A program made the position numbers and the translations under genes. From contig NC_135563.1 of NCBI RefSeq assembly GCF_964340395.1, positions 7,219,422-7,283,421 on the forward strand: a stretch of 64,000 nucleotides of DNA, in the 5' to 3' direction. How positions within the stretch are numbered: the first letter of the stretch is position 1; each line of letters starts with the position of its first letter. This DNA comes from Glandiceps talaboti. Its lineage: Eukaryota > Hemichordata > Enteropneusta > Spengelidae. This document shows, piece after piece, positions 14,616 through 24,744 of this stretch. The notes under the pieces are model-generated. The model worked only from the letters and a program-made list of their open reading frames with translations. It did not search any database and was not told the origin of the DNA.

Positions 14616-15028
14616 AACAAACAGCAATCTGTACTTATACACATGAAAGGAGATTCCAGTAAACTGAACTGTGTTAAAGTGGACATTACTGCTCCAAACC
14701 AATTCAATGAAAACAATCCACCAGTCCTGCCTAACTGTAATATGGTTATCTAGTGTGTAAATCTTAACATGGCCTAGCAATACACATTTCATAGAGTACT
14801 GAACATAGAAACTAACAGTAATACTTGGCATTACAGGCTTTAGAAGAAGAGGATAGAAAGAGGAAAGAGGCAGAGGCAATCTTATCTCTGGATGAGAGGA
14901 AGAGACCGTACAATAGTTTACAGACTTTTAATGACTACAAAGAACCAACAGAAGAAGAAATGGAAGCATACAGAATGAAAAGACGAAGGGAAGACGACCC
15001 AATGGCTCAGTTTCTCAGTCAGAAGTAG
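2007..15028 (+). CDS. SLU7: Pre-mRNA-splicing factor SLU7 (14 coding exons, 581 aa)
   Basis: Exons: 2007-2200, 3572-3722, 4840-4920, 8268-8507, 9031-9101, 9246-9291, 9849-9946, 10652-10719, 11378-11517, 12244-12300, 12958-13062, 13437-13613, 14368-14493, 14837-15028. All junctions are GT/AG and all phases join, giving 1746 nt with stop; human SLU7 is about 586 aa. SLU7 is a nuclear zinc-knuckle protein that acts at the second step of splicing and helps select the 3' splice site. The CCHC knuckle is C127, C130, H135, C140, in exon 3. Family blocks are visible: REDWRK near residue 38, [10 protein letters not shown] at 66-75, [11 protein letters not shown] at the start of exon 4, [37 protein letters not shown] with YCTGEAG in exon 12, a lysine-rich then acidic stretch in exon 13, and DERKRPYNS and [10 protein letters not shown] in exon 14. 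The start fits family length and follows GAACA. Introns carry many repeats, including a partial copy of exon 12. Confidence 0.96.
2545..2696. repeat. Palindromic MITE-like element in SLU7 intron 1
   Basis: Two imperfect complementary arms meet near 2622. The left arm reads GATAGAGGAAATGTGG then GTGGTTTCAATCATGG; the right arm carries CCATGATTGAATGAAACCAC and ends CCACATTCCCTCTATC. The element would fold into a long hairpin. No coding capacity. Confidence 0.7.
2844..2949. repeat. Short inverted-repeat element, TIR TTAGTCCTGCTTG (copy 1)
   Basis: The left end TTAGTCCTGCTTGCA and a complementary right end (CAAGCAGGACTACTAA) flank about 75 bases of non-repetitive DNA in SLU7 intron 1. A second copy with the same ends lies at 50182-50270 in PLPP intron 1, so this is a small non-autonomous transposon family. 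Confidence 0.65.
3931..4666. repeat. 57-bp tandem array in SLU7 intron 2 (~13 units)
   Basis: About thirteen head-to-tail copies of a 57-base unit with few substitutions. Each unit contains AGTAGTCCAGAGCT, CTAAACATTGTATC and CTAGACCACTACC. The unit junction is itself an imperfect palindrome (TCTAGACCACTAC against GTAGTAGTCCAGA around AAATTAG). The array ends about 170 bases before exon 3. Confidence 0.95.
5310..7655. repeat. Composite interspersed repeat filling SLU7 intron 3
   Basis: The left end carries AGCTCCGCTGTCAGCG and the right end, near 7620, CAGCGGAGCTATTC, its partial complement, so the block looks bounded by inverted ends. Inside, 6611-6700 and 7067-7157 form a second inverted pair sharing TGTATTAATCGCC, CAGCCATACGTTACAG and TGGTAAC. 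At about 6549-6573 there is GTCTGCTGACAGGCGCC, also found in the right arm of the foldback element at 43530-45412. No transposase is visible. Exact borders are uncertain. Confidence 0.55.
8664..8905 (+). mobile_element. tRNA-derived SINE in SLU7 intron 4
   Basis: A tRNA-like head shows an A-box-like segment (CCAAGTGGTTGGC) and a B box (GGGTTTGAACC) about 40 bases on. The body contains GCAGGGTTTTCCCGGGTACTCC and a TTTCCTCCTGC segment, resembling the conserved central domain of deeply shared metazoan SINEs. The 3' tail is AT-rich with AAATAAATGAATAAAT. The family name is not certain. Confidence 0.65.
9310..9438. repeat. (GT)n / (TCTG)n compound microsatellite
   Basis: GT repeats at about 9310-9351, TCTG repeats in the middle and a second GT run to 9438, just inside SLU7 intron 6. 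Confidence 0.95.
10952..11330. repeat. Hairpin repeat family F, copy 1 (SLU7 intron 8)
   Basis: The 5' part is an inverted repeat: TTCATTCAGCCAAGG and GACCTAAGG on the left pair with CCTTAGGTC and GGCTGAACGAAG on the right. A 3' part follows with GAAAAATCAGGGAAAG, GAACCAGTGACATAGACAC and TATATTCCATATTTTTTGTTG. The same series recurs at 37080-37390, showing a dispersed family. Confidence 0.75.
11590..11750. repeat. MITE family D copy (SLU7 intron 9)
   Basis: Contains GTCAAAATGATAAAAACTGG, TTCTTGTGAGTCACCACA, GAACACCAAATTTG and GTCAAATTGGCTTCGAG. Related copies are at 27785-27954, 30651-30812 and, more diverged, 57164-57292. The intact copy has ends GTGCCCTCTA and TAGAGGGCAC. Confidence 0.7.
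13369..13420 (+). pseudogene. Partial duplicate of SLU7 exon 12 inside intron 11
   Basis: About 52 bases match exon 12 positions 13462-13513 with only a few substitutions, offset by 93 bases. In the exon's frame it would read [11 protein letters not shown], keeping the Cys-Cys-His motif, before running into intron sequence. It lacks the rest of the exon and has no donor at the right place, so it is a dead exon fragment from a local tandem duplication. Confidence 0.85.
13884..14193. repeat. MITE family C, copy 1 (SLU7 intron 12)
   Basis: A palindromic element with ends TACAACTG and CAGTTGTA. The left arm has GGGAAAGTAAAC and GAATTGGATTAATAACAC, the right arm GTTTACTTTCC and GTTCCATTCGTCCA. 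Internal GGCCTC and GTTCTTATCAAACCAT blocks are also complementary to the left half. Three other copies are at 28319-28692, 30815-31144 and 56429-56720. Confidence 0.8.
14549..14610. repeat. (CA)n microsatellite
   Basis: About thirty CA dinucleotides in SLU7 intron 13, followed by a short AAAC run. Confidence 0.95.
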
Positions 15029-16007
15029 TACTGAATTTTACATAATTATTCAGCAATGTTAATTATTCAATACTATATTTTAAAACAATTTGCACAGCTA
15101 ATGAAGTCTGTAACAACTGTGTGCAGTAAGAAAAGTTTTTGAGTGTCATACCATATAATACTCTATCCAAAACTTTGTGTATGACTCTAGTTTTATAGAG
15201 AGGCTCATTCAGTTCATTGAAGAGATAGATTGAAAGCAAATCATGGTATCCAAAGAAAGATAGAGGCCGCGGGGCATCGAAGTACCTAACATCTATAATC
15301 GACTGATCATACCGCCACCTAGTGGTCAGTTGTAGCTATGGAATTTGTCATTCTGATGAGGATCTTTGTTCAAGACAGATCAAAAGTTGTATGCTAAAAC
15401 ACTTTGAACTGTTTATGCATTACAACCTGTGTAAGTCATTTGATCTACTAAGTTGATGAACATATTTGGTCGAATTTGGGTTAAGACTATATTTTCTATA
15501 GAAGTGTTTTATATCTTCCATCATGAATTATGTGATAAGAAAGAAGTTCAAACATTCTAAATATGTATTAAGGTACAGCTTCAGTGCTATCTTGTGTAAA
15601 ACACTAAATATATACATACAACATCTGTAGCCACGAGACGATTTCTGTTATAGTAACAGTGTCGAGGACCATTAGAAATATTTTATGGGATGGGATGGGG
15701 GGGGGGGGGGGGGGGGGGTGTTGAGAAATCTTGGCCTCCTCTCCAAAGGCCATGTCTTCTGTGGCTTTGTTTCTTTTTATGCAGTATGCAAAGAAATACA
15801 AGTCAAAATTGAATATTGGGTTTATCTGAACTTTTAACTGAAACGTTTTGTCACAGGGTGATTCAGTAAGTACAACATTGTATGTATTAAAGTCATCCTT
15901 TACACAAATGATGTAGCAAAGAAAAATGTTGTAGTTACAGTTATTGAAGACTTTGTGGCATGCTGTTTCTTCCTCACTGAGAACATCAGAAATACCTTTT
16001 TTGAGAT

Positions 16008-16013
16008 AATAAA
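16008..16013 (+). terminator. Candidate SLU7 polyadenylation signal
   Basis: AATAAA lies about 980 bases after the SLU7 stop, followed within 20-30 bases by a T/GT-rich stretch (TTTTATTTTTGTGTTG) like a downstream element. The transcript end itself cannot be seen. Confidence 0.4.
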
Positions 16014-16154
16014 ATTAAGTTGATATTTTATTTTTGTGTTGTTTACACTTTTCTCTAAAATATGGATTATTGAAGAATGCGTACAATTTGAATACCTGAA
16101 TAATACTAGAGCAAGTCAGTGTTTGCAACAATTCACGAAACTCTGTGACAGATG

Positions 16155-16510
16155 TGAGTCATGATGGGCGAATGGTTAGAGTGGCCGGCTTGGAATCTGC
16201 AGGTTGTAGGTTTGAGTCCCATCGCTGCCATTTGTTTCTCAGTGGCTAAAGTCCTTGGGAAATAGTTGAACCATGACTGTGCCTCAGTCAACCCAGCTGT
16301 ATAATTGGGGACCTGGTAGGATAGAGGTTGCAATGTGAATGCTTTGATCCTATACGCTTATAAAGGCTGCAATGTATTGTATGCTCCCCAGGGAATTGAA
16401 GTATAAAGGGCTGTTTGTGCTGCTATAGATCTGTGCCAGGGGTAATAATTGTAAAGCGCTTTGAGCTCAGTGGGAAATTACTCCTGTGATGCATGGTGCC
16501 AGCATCATCA
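16155..16510 (+). mobile_element. tRNA-derived SINE, near full length
   Basis: The head has GGGCGAATGGTTAGAGTGG (A-box region) and GGTTTGAGTCCCA (B box) at tRNA spacing. The body includes CAGTCAACCCAGCTG and the 3' part GTAAAGCGCTTTGAGC, typical of metazoan SINE/LINE 3' ends, then a short ATC-rich tail. A 5'-truncation-free but 3'-shortened relative lies at 41684-41815. Confidence 0.75.
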
Positions 16511-17480
16511 TATACCCGGGATGTTTGTACAAATGATGGCAGAGTTGTTTGCAGCCATAGTAAAAGTACAGTGGAATTTCACCGCAAACAAAAAGTGCAA
16601 ATACCCACCCTGACACTCCTGAATCTTGGGGTTCCATAATTATGTAAAATATATTTATCCAAAACAGCAGGTTTTCATCAAAAACCCAAACAAGTGTGTG
16701 TGGTCACTGGCCACATGATTTCATGTTCATGGAACGGGAATATTTACACACGCATTAATTTGAATAATGTTTTAGATATTGCACTGTAGTACAAATAATC
16801 CAAGTAATCACTGGTATATACATACAAAGAAGTGCTTCCCTTCTACATGTTCTACCAGAGTGGATTAAAACGACTACAGCTACTGAATGGTTGGTTTCAA
16901 TATAGACAGTGTCTATGATGTCAGCTCTATTAACAAAATAGTCATACAGAACAATCACATGACAGTCACTGATACATCTCAAAATACAACGGATTGGGTA
17001 CTGAGGTAGTAATGTTGACTTGTTTCAGTTTGTGATATAATTTATTCTTAGTCATCACAGCTGGAATTTATAGTACAGTTCATTGCTATGGTAACATGAC
17101 ATAACTTATGCAGCGTCAGCACTTGCTTTTCATACATACATACAGCAGACCATAGATACGTTGGAGCGAGTTCTAGCCCGGAATCCATGCAGATGGAGAT
17201 TTTAAATTTCTGTTTTCAGATTTTAAATTTTGGTTTTTCCATCACAAAACCAAAATATAAATCCCCATCCGCATGGTATCCAGGCCAAGAGAGATCAGCC
17301 TTGCTATATCACTACACATTCATATATTATCAGTTAGGTTAATATTCAATACATGGACGTGTAATCTAGCACACATTTCATAACAAAGAGACAAGTAAAT
17401 AGGAAGTCAATGAACTTTGACCTATTAAATCAAAGCTTCCAACAATTGTCTGCATTAATCATATCTTGTTGTACAATGTG

Positions 17481-17722
17481 CACAGTCACTTGTGGGCTGA
17501 TATTCTATTCCAGGATGGTAAAACTCTATTCTAGGGTGACCATAATACAAAATAATGATGTTATTAGGGGTATTTATGAGTAATCAAAAAATACTTTATT
17601 GCATCGGAATATACTGTAATCACCAGTGACGGTATTTTTTGAATATTCGTAAATACCTAATGCCGCCTTTATTTTGTATTATCATCATCCTGGAATAGAA
17701 TATTAGCCCACAAGTGACTGTG
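17481..17722. mobile_element. hAT-like MITE family A, copy 1
   Basis: Terminal inverted repeats of nearly 40 bases begin CACAGTCACTTGTGGGCT and include TATTCTATTCCAGGATG. The flanks are ACAATGTG on the left and GCAATGTG on the right, an apparent 8-bp target duplication with one mismatch, which points to the hAT superfamily. 242 bases, no coding capacity. A longer relative is at 49489-49867. Confidence 0.8.
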
Positions 17723-20385
17723 GCAATGTGTGTAACTAAGGTCACTAACAGTATCATGAGTATGGTCTCACTTTGGTTTGGTTTGATCATTGTCCCCCAA
17801 ATTATCTTTCCCTGGTAGAAGTTGTGTGAATTCAGATTATAAGCTAACTGCGGTCCACGTCCACAGTTTACTTGTGTTTCCAGTCACATTTGAACTTTTT
17901 ATATTCTCACACAAGTTGGGACCACACACTATATGCAATCAATTTAAAACCATACATACAAAAATTACACTGACAAATATCTACCCTAGACACAAAAAAT
18001 ATTTATTTATTGTTCTATTCACTTCAATACTTTGGCAGATAGCGTCGACAATTGCAACAAAACCGATATTTACTGCATTCAGATGCTATAAATATGGGAA
18101 AAGTACTTAATATAAGATTTGAAAATACAGAAAATTCACTGCATCCATCCAACAAAATTGAGTACTGATAAAACAAATTTAACGAAATACATCAATATGT
18201 AAATAAGTTGTGATAATAATGCCTCTAGTGTCATGCATACATTATATATATTTGAATATAATTAATTATTTAAATTGCATTCTTTCTCAAAACCAAAGCA
18301 AATGTAAAATTTAAACTGAAATGCTTATATCAAGTCGTAAACATATCCAGACTCATTTGGCATCACAATATGGGTGTGGCATATTCCATATTTGCAAAAA
18401 ACTAATAATTTCAAAATTAGTAATTAATTTATTGTAAACGCAGGTAAGAATTTTTCTGTGGAGTATTTTAACTGACATTAATTCTGCTGACAAAGGAGTA
18501 TGAATAGGGTAAATCTGAAGCAAAATATGGATTTAAAACTATTTTTTTTAGTCCTGCACCAATATCCACTCACTGTGAAAACAGTATGTCAATTTGAACT
18601 AAAAATAGATAGTACAGGGAAAGCATATGTTAAGTAAGGTTATGCTATCATTAGATCACGCTACAATGTAAATATGAATAGCTCATTCAGCTGCTGTGGA
18701 AATATCGAGATAGAATTTCAAGCATCAAAAATGTTCACACCATTAATCAATTTAACTAAATTATCTCAGTGTGCTCCATTATATTGTAAATTACAACAAA
18801 AATTGTGTATCTATGAACTGAAAACAAGCACCAGTAACATTCCAACACTTTAAACACATACTTGGCATATTTATTGTTCATGGCCCATGGCATCTATTTT
18901 CTGATGGCCTATGTTTATCTTGAGTAGATTGAGTTCTCAAAAATACATGCATGTAAATCTGTGATGCTCCTAATACAGTAATCTTCCATTACTGTAACAC
19001 CAGATACTGACTCATCGATATTGCCATCAAATTAATCCTCTTGTCTAACAGTGGGGTATGTTTTTTACACACAAAAAAAAAATTACAAGTTGGAAACAAC
19101 AGGATTAAAATTCACAATATGAATAAAATACAACTTGCTAGGTTTCAAATATCACCATGTTGACATTTTAAAATATGGATACTATGACTATGACCTATCA
19201 GAAATTCTGTAAGAAACTTTGTCGTATCGTGTTCATATGCACGTAATTTATATACTTTATACTGTAATAATATCCTAGCTAAATATTATCATAAATTTCT
19301 TTTAAAACACTCCAAGCAGTAAATCAGCCATGCTTCATATATCATATTTAAAATCTAACAATCCGTTATAAAGTGATAGATTAAAACCATATAGTTACCC
19401 TGCACAGTTTTCTTCTTTTTCAAGATATAATTTAATCAAAGTAGTAAATTTAGATATATAAATTTGATAATTGTAGATAGATATTTCATTGCATTGTAGA
19501 TGCATTAACACGGTTTCATGCAACTAATGATTTCATATGTCCTTATTTTGTTTTATGCAATCTGAACATTGCAAACCATCACAAAATACAGTAAACCCCT
19601 CAGTATGCTACCCCCCCCCCCCTCCACCTTGTAATCATGACCCCTGAGACCAGGTTAACTGCCTGGCTTACAAGACTGTTCCATTGTGTTTGTCTGTTAT
19701 TGCTTATGTTGTGGTTCTATTTTGAATCTGTCAAATCATCAAATGTATCAAATATAAATTTGACATTATTGAAACTGCAAGTAGCTTATTTTGATGAAAC
19801 GGAGTATTTGGATTATCAAAATAAACCTGTTCATTTCATTGTCATATTTTGAATTATGCTCTCCTTGATAACAGTTTTAGCATAAATCCATCAGTTATGA
19901 TATATAAGCGTAACGTATATTATTTCAATGTGTTCACTTCCCATTGCCAAATTATATATTACTTCTCATTAATACACTTATAGTTTCAGCACAGAAAACC
20001 AATCATCCACAAATTATATTGAGTGTCTACTAGACTGTATACTGACAGAAGTAAGATAATACCCTCGCTGATGATACCTGGTGCTAAAGGCTTGATTGCC
20101 TTAGACCAGACTTGAATGGACTGTAATTTGTTTTTAAATGGCTATTCTATACTAAAGCTTATTGACATGCACAAACTATATTTTCATGGAATCATGCAGC
20201 TGCATGTATTACTTTTAAAAGGGGGAGATGATTAACACAAATATACCCTAAGTGTACCTTTCATGCTTTGGTTAAAAGCAGTGAATGAACATACTAAATG
20301 TAAATGCAATTATATTTTAGGATATAGTGGATATAGAGTTCCTTTTCTTCCTTGTCTGTGGTTGATGGGGTAGTACAGTCCAGTC
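17723..20385. other. AT-rich intergenic DNA between convergent SLU7 and FADS6
   Basis: Nothing gene-like is recognised. Short open frames (for example at 17790 and 19637) have no family resemblance. It contains a C run at about 19612-19622 and presumably the FADS6 3' untranslated region near its right end. Confidence 0.5.
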
Positions 20386-21420
20386 CTATTGTATACCAAT
20401 GAATTCAGTGATGGGAGGCAATTTGACCATCAGTTCCTCGTATCTCTCAATAAAATACCAGAGTCTATTCATGTATGTATCTTCATTGTATGGCATTGCA
20501 TTCTCAGTAAGGAACTTGCTAACCACCGGTTTAATTTTCAAGCACATGTTATCTGATAATTCCGGGAAAAGATGATGCTCGACGTGACAGCTGATGATGG
20601 AATGACCAAATGTCCAATCCAGGATTGGATTCCTTGGTAGATTCAACACCCCAGTTGACATTAGATAGATACGTTTTGGGGCCTTCTCTTTGGCGTACAT
20701 GGGTAATCCAATGTGTTGGAATATGTTGACGTGAATATATGGAATTGCTAACACAGCTCTGGCAGCCATCATTGTAAAGATGGATCCTGTTAACGACAGA
20801 CCGCTCACTTTCATCAGTAAGAACACGTTTGCATAAAGACCTGCAGCAATAAATAGGATGCATCGGATGAGTTCCTTCCATTTACCGAACAGCTCCTTCG
20901 CGACAAATAACGGAAACAAGGTTGGTACTATCAATGGGGCCACAAACATGTAGACATAGCGAGAAATGAATGGCGCTCTCCAAGAACTTGAGTCTCCCCA
21001 TCCGATGATGTTGGTGTAGGGGTGGTGAACTTTTATGTGGATGTTGCTGGACAAATCTACGGAGAACGTGCTGCATATTTCGATGAAGAAGTATTGCCAA
21101 AACTTAGACCATACCTTCGATACACATAGACTGCTGTGTATCGCCGAGTGACCTATCTTTGTCGCTATCGCGGTGTGTGTCATCCCCATAAAGGTGGCTC
21201 CAAGTATGAAAGTCGGCCAGTGCTGACTTCTCATCAAATGAAAGGCTGGGATAAGCAGTACGTACCAGAAAACTATGATGCACCAATCTACCCCGTACAT
21301 ATCCCACCAGCTACTATCCTTCACGATTTTCTTTACTGCAGCGTTTAACTCAGCCTGGGATACATTAGGTAAAGTCAGGCTGTTGTTGTTCGGTGTTCTT
21401 CGGTTTGTGTCTTTCGTCAT
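20386..21420 (-). CDS. FADS6: Fatty acid desaturase 6-like protein, single exon (344 aa)
   Basis: An uninterrupted reading frame on the minus strand matches FADS6 along its whole length. It is a membrane di-iron desaturase with the three histidine boxes: H91-x3-H95, H128-x3-H132-H133 and H279-x2-H282-H283. Family blocks include MHTSWW-like SSWWDMYGVDW near 36-46, NIFQHIGLPM at 232-241, LDWTFGHSIISCHVEHHLFP at 267-286, SDNMCLKIKPVV and the C-terminal PPITEFIGIQ. Hydrophobic segments at about 46-64, 68-87, 152-174 and 185-204 fit four or more membrane spans. The substrate of FADS6 is poorly defined, so the exact reaction is not claimed. No intron interrupts it here. It lies head to head with LMAN2, 352 bases apart. 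Confidence 0.93.
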   Translation of the reverse strand: MTKDTNRRTPNNNSLTLPNVSQAELNAAVKKIVKDSSWWDMYGVDWCIIVFWYVLLIPAFHLMRSQHWPTFILGATFMGMTHTAIATKIGHSAIHSSLCVSKVWSKFWQYFFIEICSTFSVDLSSNIHIKVHHPYTNIIGWGDSSSWRAPFISRYVYMFVAPLIVPTLFPLFVAKELFGKWKELIRCILFIAAGLYANVFLLMKVSGLSLTGSIFTMMAARAVLAIPYIHVNIFQHIGLPMYAKEKAPKRIYLMSTGVLNLPRNPILDWTFGHSIISCHVEHHLFPELSDNMCLKIKPVVSKFLTENAMPYNEDTYMNRLWYFIERYEELMVKLPPITEFIGIQ

Positions 21421-21772
21421 GTTGTTGCTGCTGGTGGTGGCAATAATCGATCACACGCACGGAGTTGTTTTGCTTTACGGTCGGTCACCTGTGTACTGAA
21501 GAGTTGTCACAATGTATTTGCGACAATTATTTTGTTCTCCACCTCAACTTTTCAACTCGATAAATGATATGCTATAAATATAAAATAAATTCAGGCACCC
21601 AGACTAGACAAATTCCGGTTCCCCCAGGTACGTGACGCAAGCTATCACTGCAGTCTGCAGCTATCCGATGATCGCAGCTCAGCTATCTGTGATGCCCGCC
21701 ACCACTCGGTAATAACATTTCATCTCGTGCCTACATTTCAAGTCACGCGACAGTTCAGTACAGGGCTTCAAA
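21421..21772. promoter_or_regulatory. Head-to-head promoter interval of FADS6 and LMAN2
   Basis: Only 352 bases separate the two start codons, so both promoters and 5' leaders must lie here or overlap the genes. A TATA-like segment (CTATAAATATAAAA) is near 21571. GTACGTGACGCAAG near 21630 contains a CRE-like half site. The LMAN2 start is in AAAATGGCGAC, a YY1-like context. Use of these sites is inference. Confidence 0.55.
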
Positions 21773-24696
21773 ATGGCGACCTTCACGGATGTCTTACACG
21801 TTGCAGTAGTTTTACTGTCGTTTTCGGTGTTTTGCATCGATTCGAGACAGAGGGAAGGAAATCCGAGGGACTATCTCAAACGGGAACATTCGTTGGTAAA
21901 ACCATACACAGGTGAGTGTTCATTTTTCACTTGTGTAAATGAAATCGCAGTTATGTTGGTGGCGCAGTCACCACGGTCGAGCAGACGGACATGTAGTCCA
22001 CTCCCATTGGCTGTCCTTGTATAATAAGGGAAAGCGTACAGTCTTTGAGTGAATTCTTTGCATTACCTACTCATACACGTGTAAATAGTTGACAATTGTT
22101 TTACTTGATAAGTTTCAAGGAAAAGATAGGTAATTCCAGTATTAAACAAATCAGTAAAATGTACCACTAGTACGCCCGCTCCGTACATATGATAGATCGA
22201 CACACTTTCGGAAACCACACACCTAAAAATAAACTCGACATGTTTATCCAGGCGTCATATTATAAATATTTGGAAGTTTTCAGAAGTAATTTTGCATTTA
22301 ATTGCAAAGTTGTAATTTCCCTTTTTTTTAAAAAAAAATATGGCATTATTAGCATTGTGCATACACGTAGAAATCAAGGCTTTGTTATTGCGCAGTTTAT
22401 CCATTGAAATATGGCAACAGATGTTACCAATATATACTTCACAACCACGCAACTACATGCACAGAATGAATGGATGATGAACCACACAACTGATCAAAAG
22501 TGGCGTAATATCTTAGGAAGGATATGTAACTCAGTTGTGTAGATTGTATGGAAATATCGTGGATCATACAGGCTCTGACTGGAGGGGGGGGGGGTACATT
22601 TCACAACTTCCTCTAAAATGGGAATTAAAATGTGGGGGGAGGAGTTATTAGCACCCAGTTTTAGGGGAAATTCATCATTTTCTCATGATTTAAAATTGGG
22701 AACAAAAAATAATCATCAAATTGCTTCATTTCATTATTTAATACAAACTACCAAATTTCAAAAGTTTCTGGAGACAACACCATCAGTTTCAACCCAACCT
22801 CCAAGTACCATATGTCATCTCTTGCTTTGCAGCTAGTAAATTCTAAGTCCACATGGAGACTTAACTTCTGTAGAGTACTCTACAAGTAGTAATCTTAAAG
22901 TACTTCCAAAAACTGTATGAACTCTTGGAATAAATTTTACAATAATACAACAGTATAGACCCAAATTTCAGAGAGGAACCTCGCCTATGTAATGTGGCTT
23001 CCCTATGGAATGTGTGGCTGTGGCACGTACAAAAATACCTGTAAAAGGGCCACCTTTGTTGTAATTCCATTTGGAATGTATTTATTATCTAAAAAGAATA
23101 CACTATGGATGTATGCAAAATCATATGCTTTTCAGAATTTACAAAAATGTATTTTAAAAAATGCTATTTTTTTCAGCATCAATGGAAAAATAAAAATTTC
23201 ACTTTTTATTATTGTTGCAAAATTTAAGAGCTGTTGGTTTACTTTGTTTCAGCTACCATGCTATTGCACAGAAAGCTATTTTAAAATCACAATGAATAAA
23301 ATATGTAGTTTGTTACATATAGTTTACAATTATTTATGCTTTAGTTTGAAGCATCAAAAGTCATTGCTGGGTTACAGGATAGTAATATTATAATTTTATC
23401 AGCACATTGTCTGTTCAACATCAGTACAGCCAGTCAGAAAAGTTGACATTTTCCTAGTTGTATCTGAATTTCTAGTCCAAACAACCTACTTTATATGTAT
23501 AAATAAATAAAAATAAAAATAACCTAAATAAAAATCTTTAAAATTGTCCATTGACAAATAATTTCAACACCGAGAAAGTAACAACAGAGCCTTTGAAAAA
23601 TACAACCAGTCTGAATGGTTTTAAATATACTCTGTGGATTCTGGAAGGTTTTTGTGTTGTTGTTTTTTACATCGTGATGAGAATTGATATTGTTATTATA
23701 GTTGAAATATTTAATCATTTTTTAAAAATATTGTAATTATTTCTTGTTCGAAGTATTTAGTAATAATAGTTGTCATTTTTGTTATAATTTCAATACAAAC
23801 ATTAGAATATTTAATATTTGTTATTTGCATTATGGAGGTTTTAAAGTGATTTTCATATGGTTAGGAATTTAAGTTAATGAAATAAAGTAATTGATTTTTT
23901 TGTAACCAATTATTTATAATACAGGCTCAGGAATGAATATACCTCTGTGGGATTTCTCTGGTAATACAATGGTGACAAATAATTTTGTCAGACTAACAGC
24001 TGACCGACAAAGTCAGAAAGGAGCTATTTGGAATAAAATAGTAAGTTGAACATTTTTTCTGTTGACATGCAAAAATATGAGTGCTTTGTTCCTAAATCTA
24101 CACTGTACAGTGACATTATCCACAGAAGGTGGACAGTTAGATGTACATAACTGACAAGTACTTTCACACCTTAGTTTACATATTGAACCTTTTCACACCT
24201 CTAGTTTGCTCAACACCTTTTGGATCTTTGTAGTCAGATCCTGATTTTACACTGAAGAAAGACATTGAAGTGGTTTGTATATAAAACATGTCTGTTTCTC
24301 AATCAAGAGTGGAAGAAGAGAACATGTGTATGAATGATAGTGCTACCATGATGAATATGTTATTGTTCTGAAAATGTCAGAATTTACAGCTAGCATTTAG
24401 ACTGCTTACAAACATTTGTTAGATTTGAACTGTGAGCTGGGAAGAACCAAGTTAACAATTGTAAAAAAGGTATAGAGTTTTGCAGATGTGATAGACTAAG
24501 TAATGGAAAAAACCTGAGATGAATTACTTTATCTGAATACTTTGGCTTTATGACCATATTGCATGGGTTATAATTAAACTTTACAAATGAATGCAGGCAC
24601 TACTAGACAAACTATCTGTAAACACGGAATCATAGGAATTACATACAACAATGAACATTCATGGACTGGGTTCATCATTTTTTTTAAAAATTTGTT

Positions 24697-24744
<48 letters not shown>

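Noticed and set aside
14373-14879. 168-codon minus-strand frame
   Set aside because: It is antisense to SLU7 exons 13 and 14 and crosses the CA microsatellite; the plus-strand exons explain the region.
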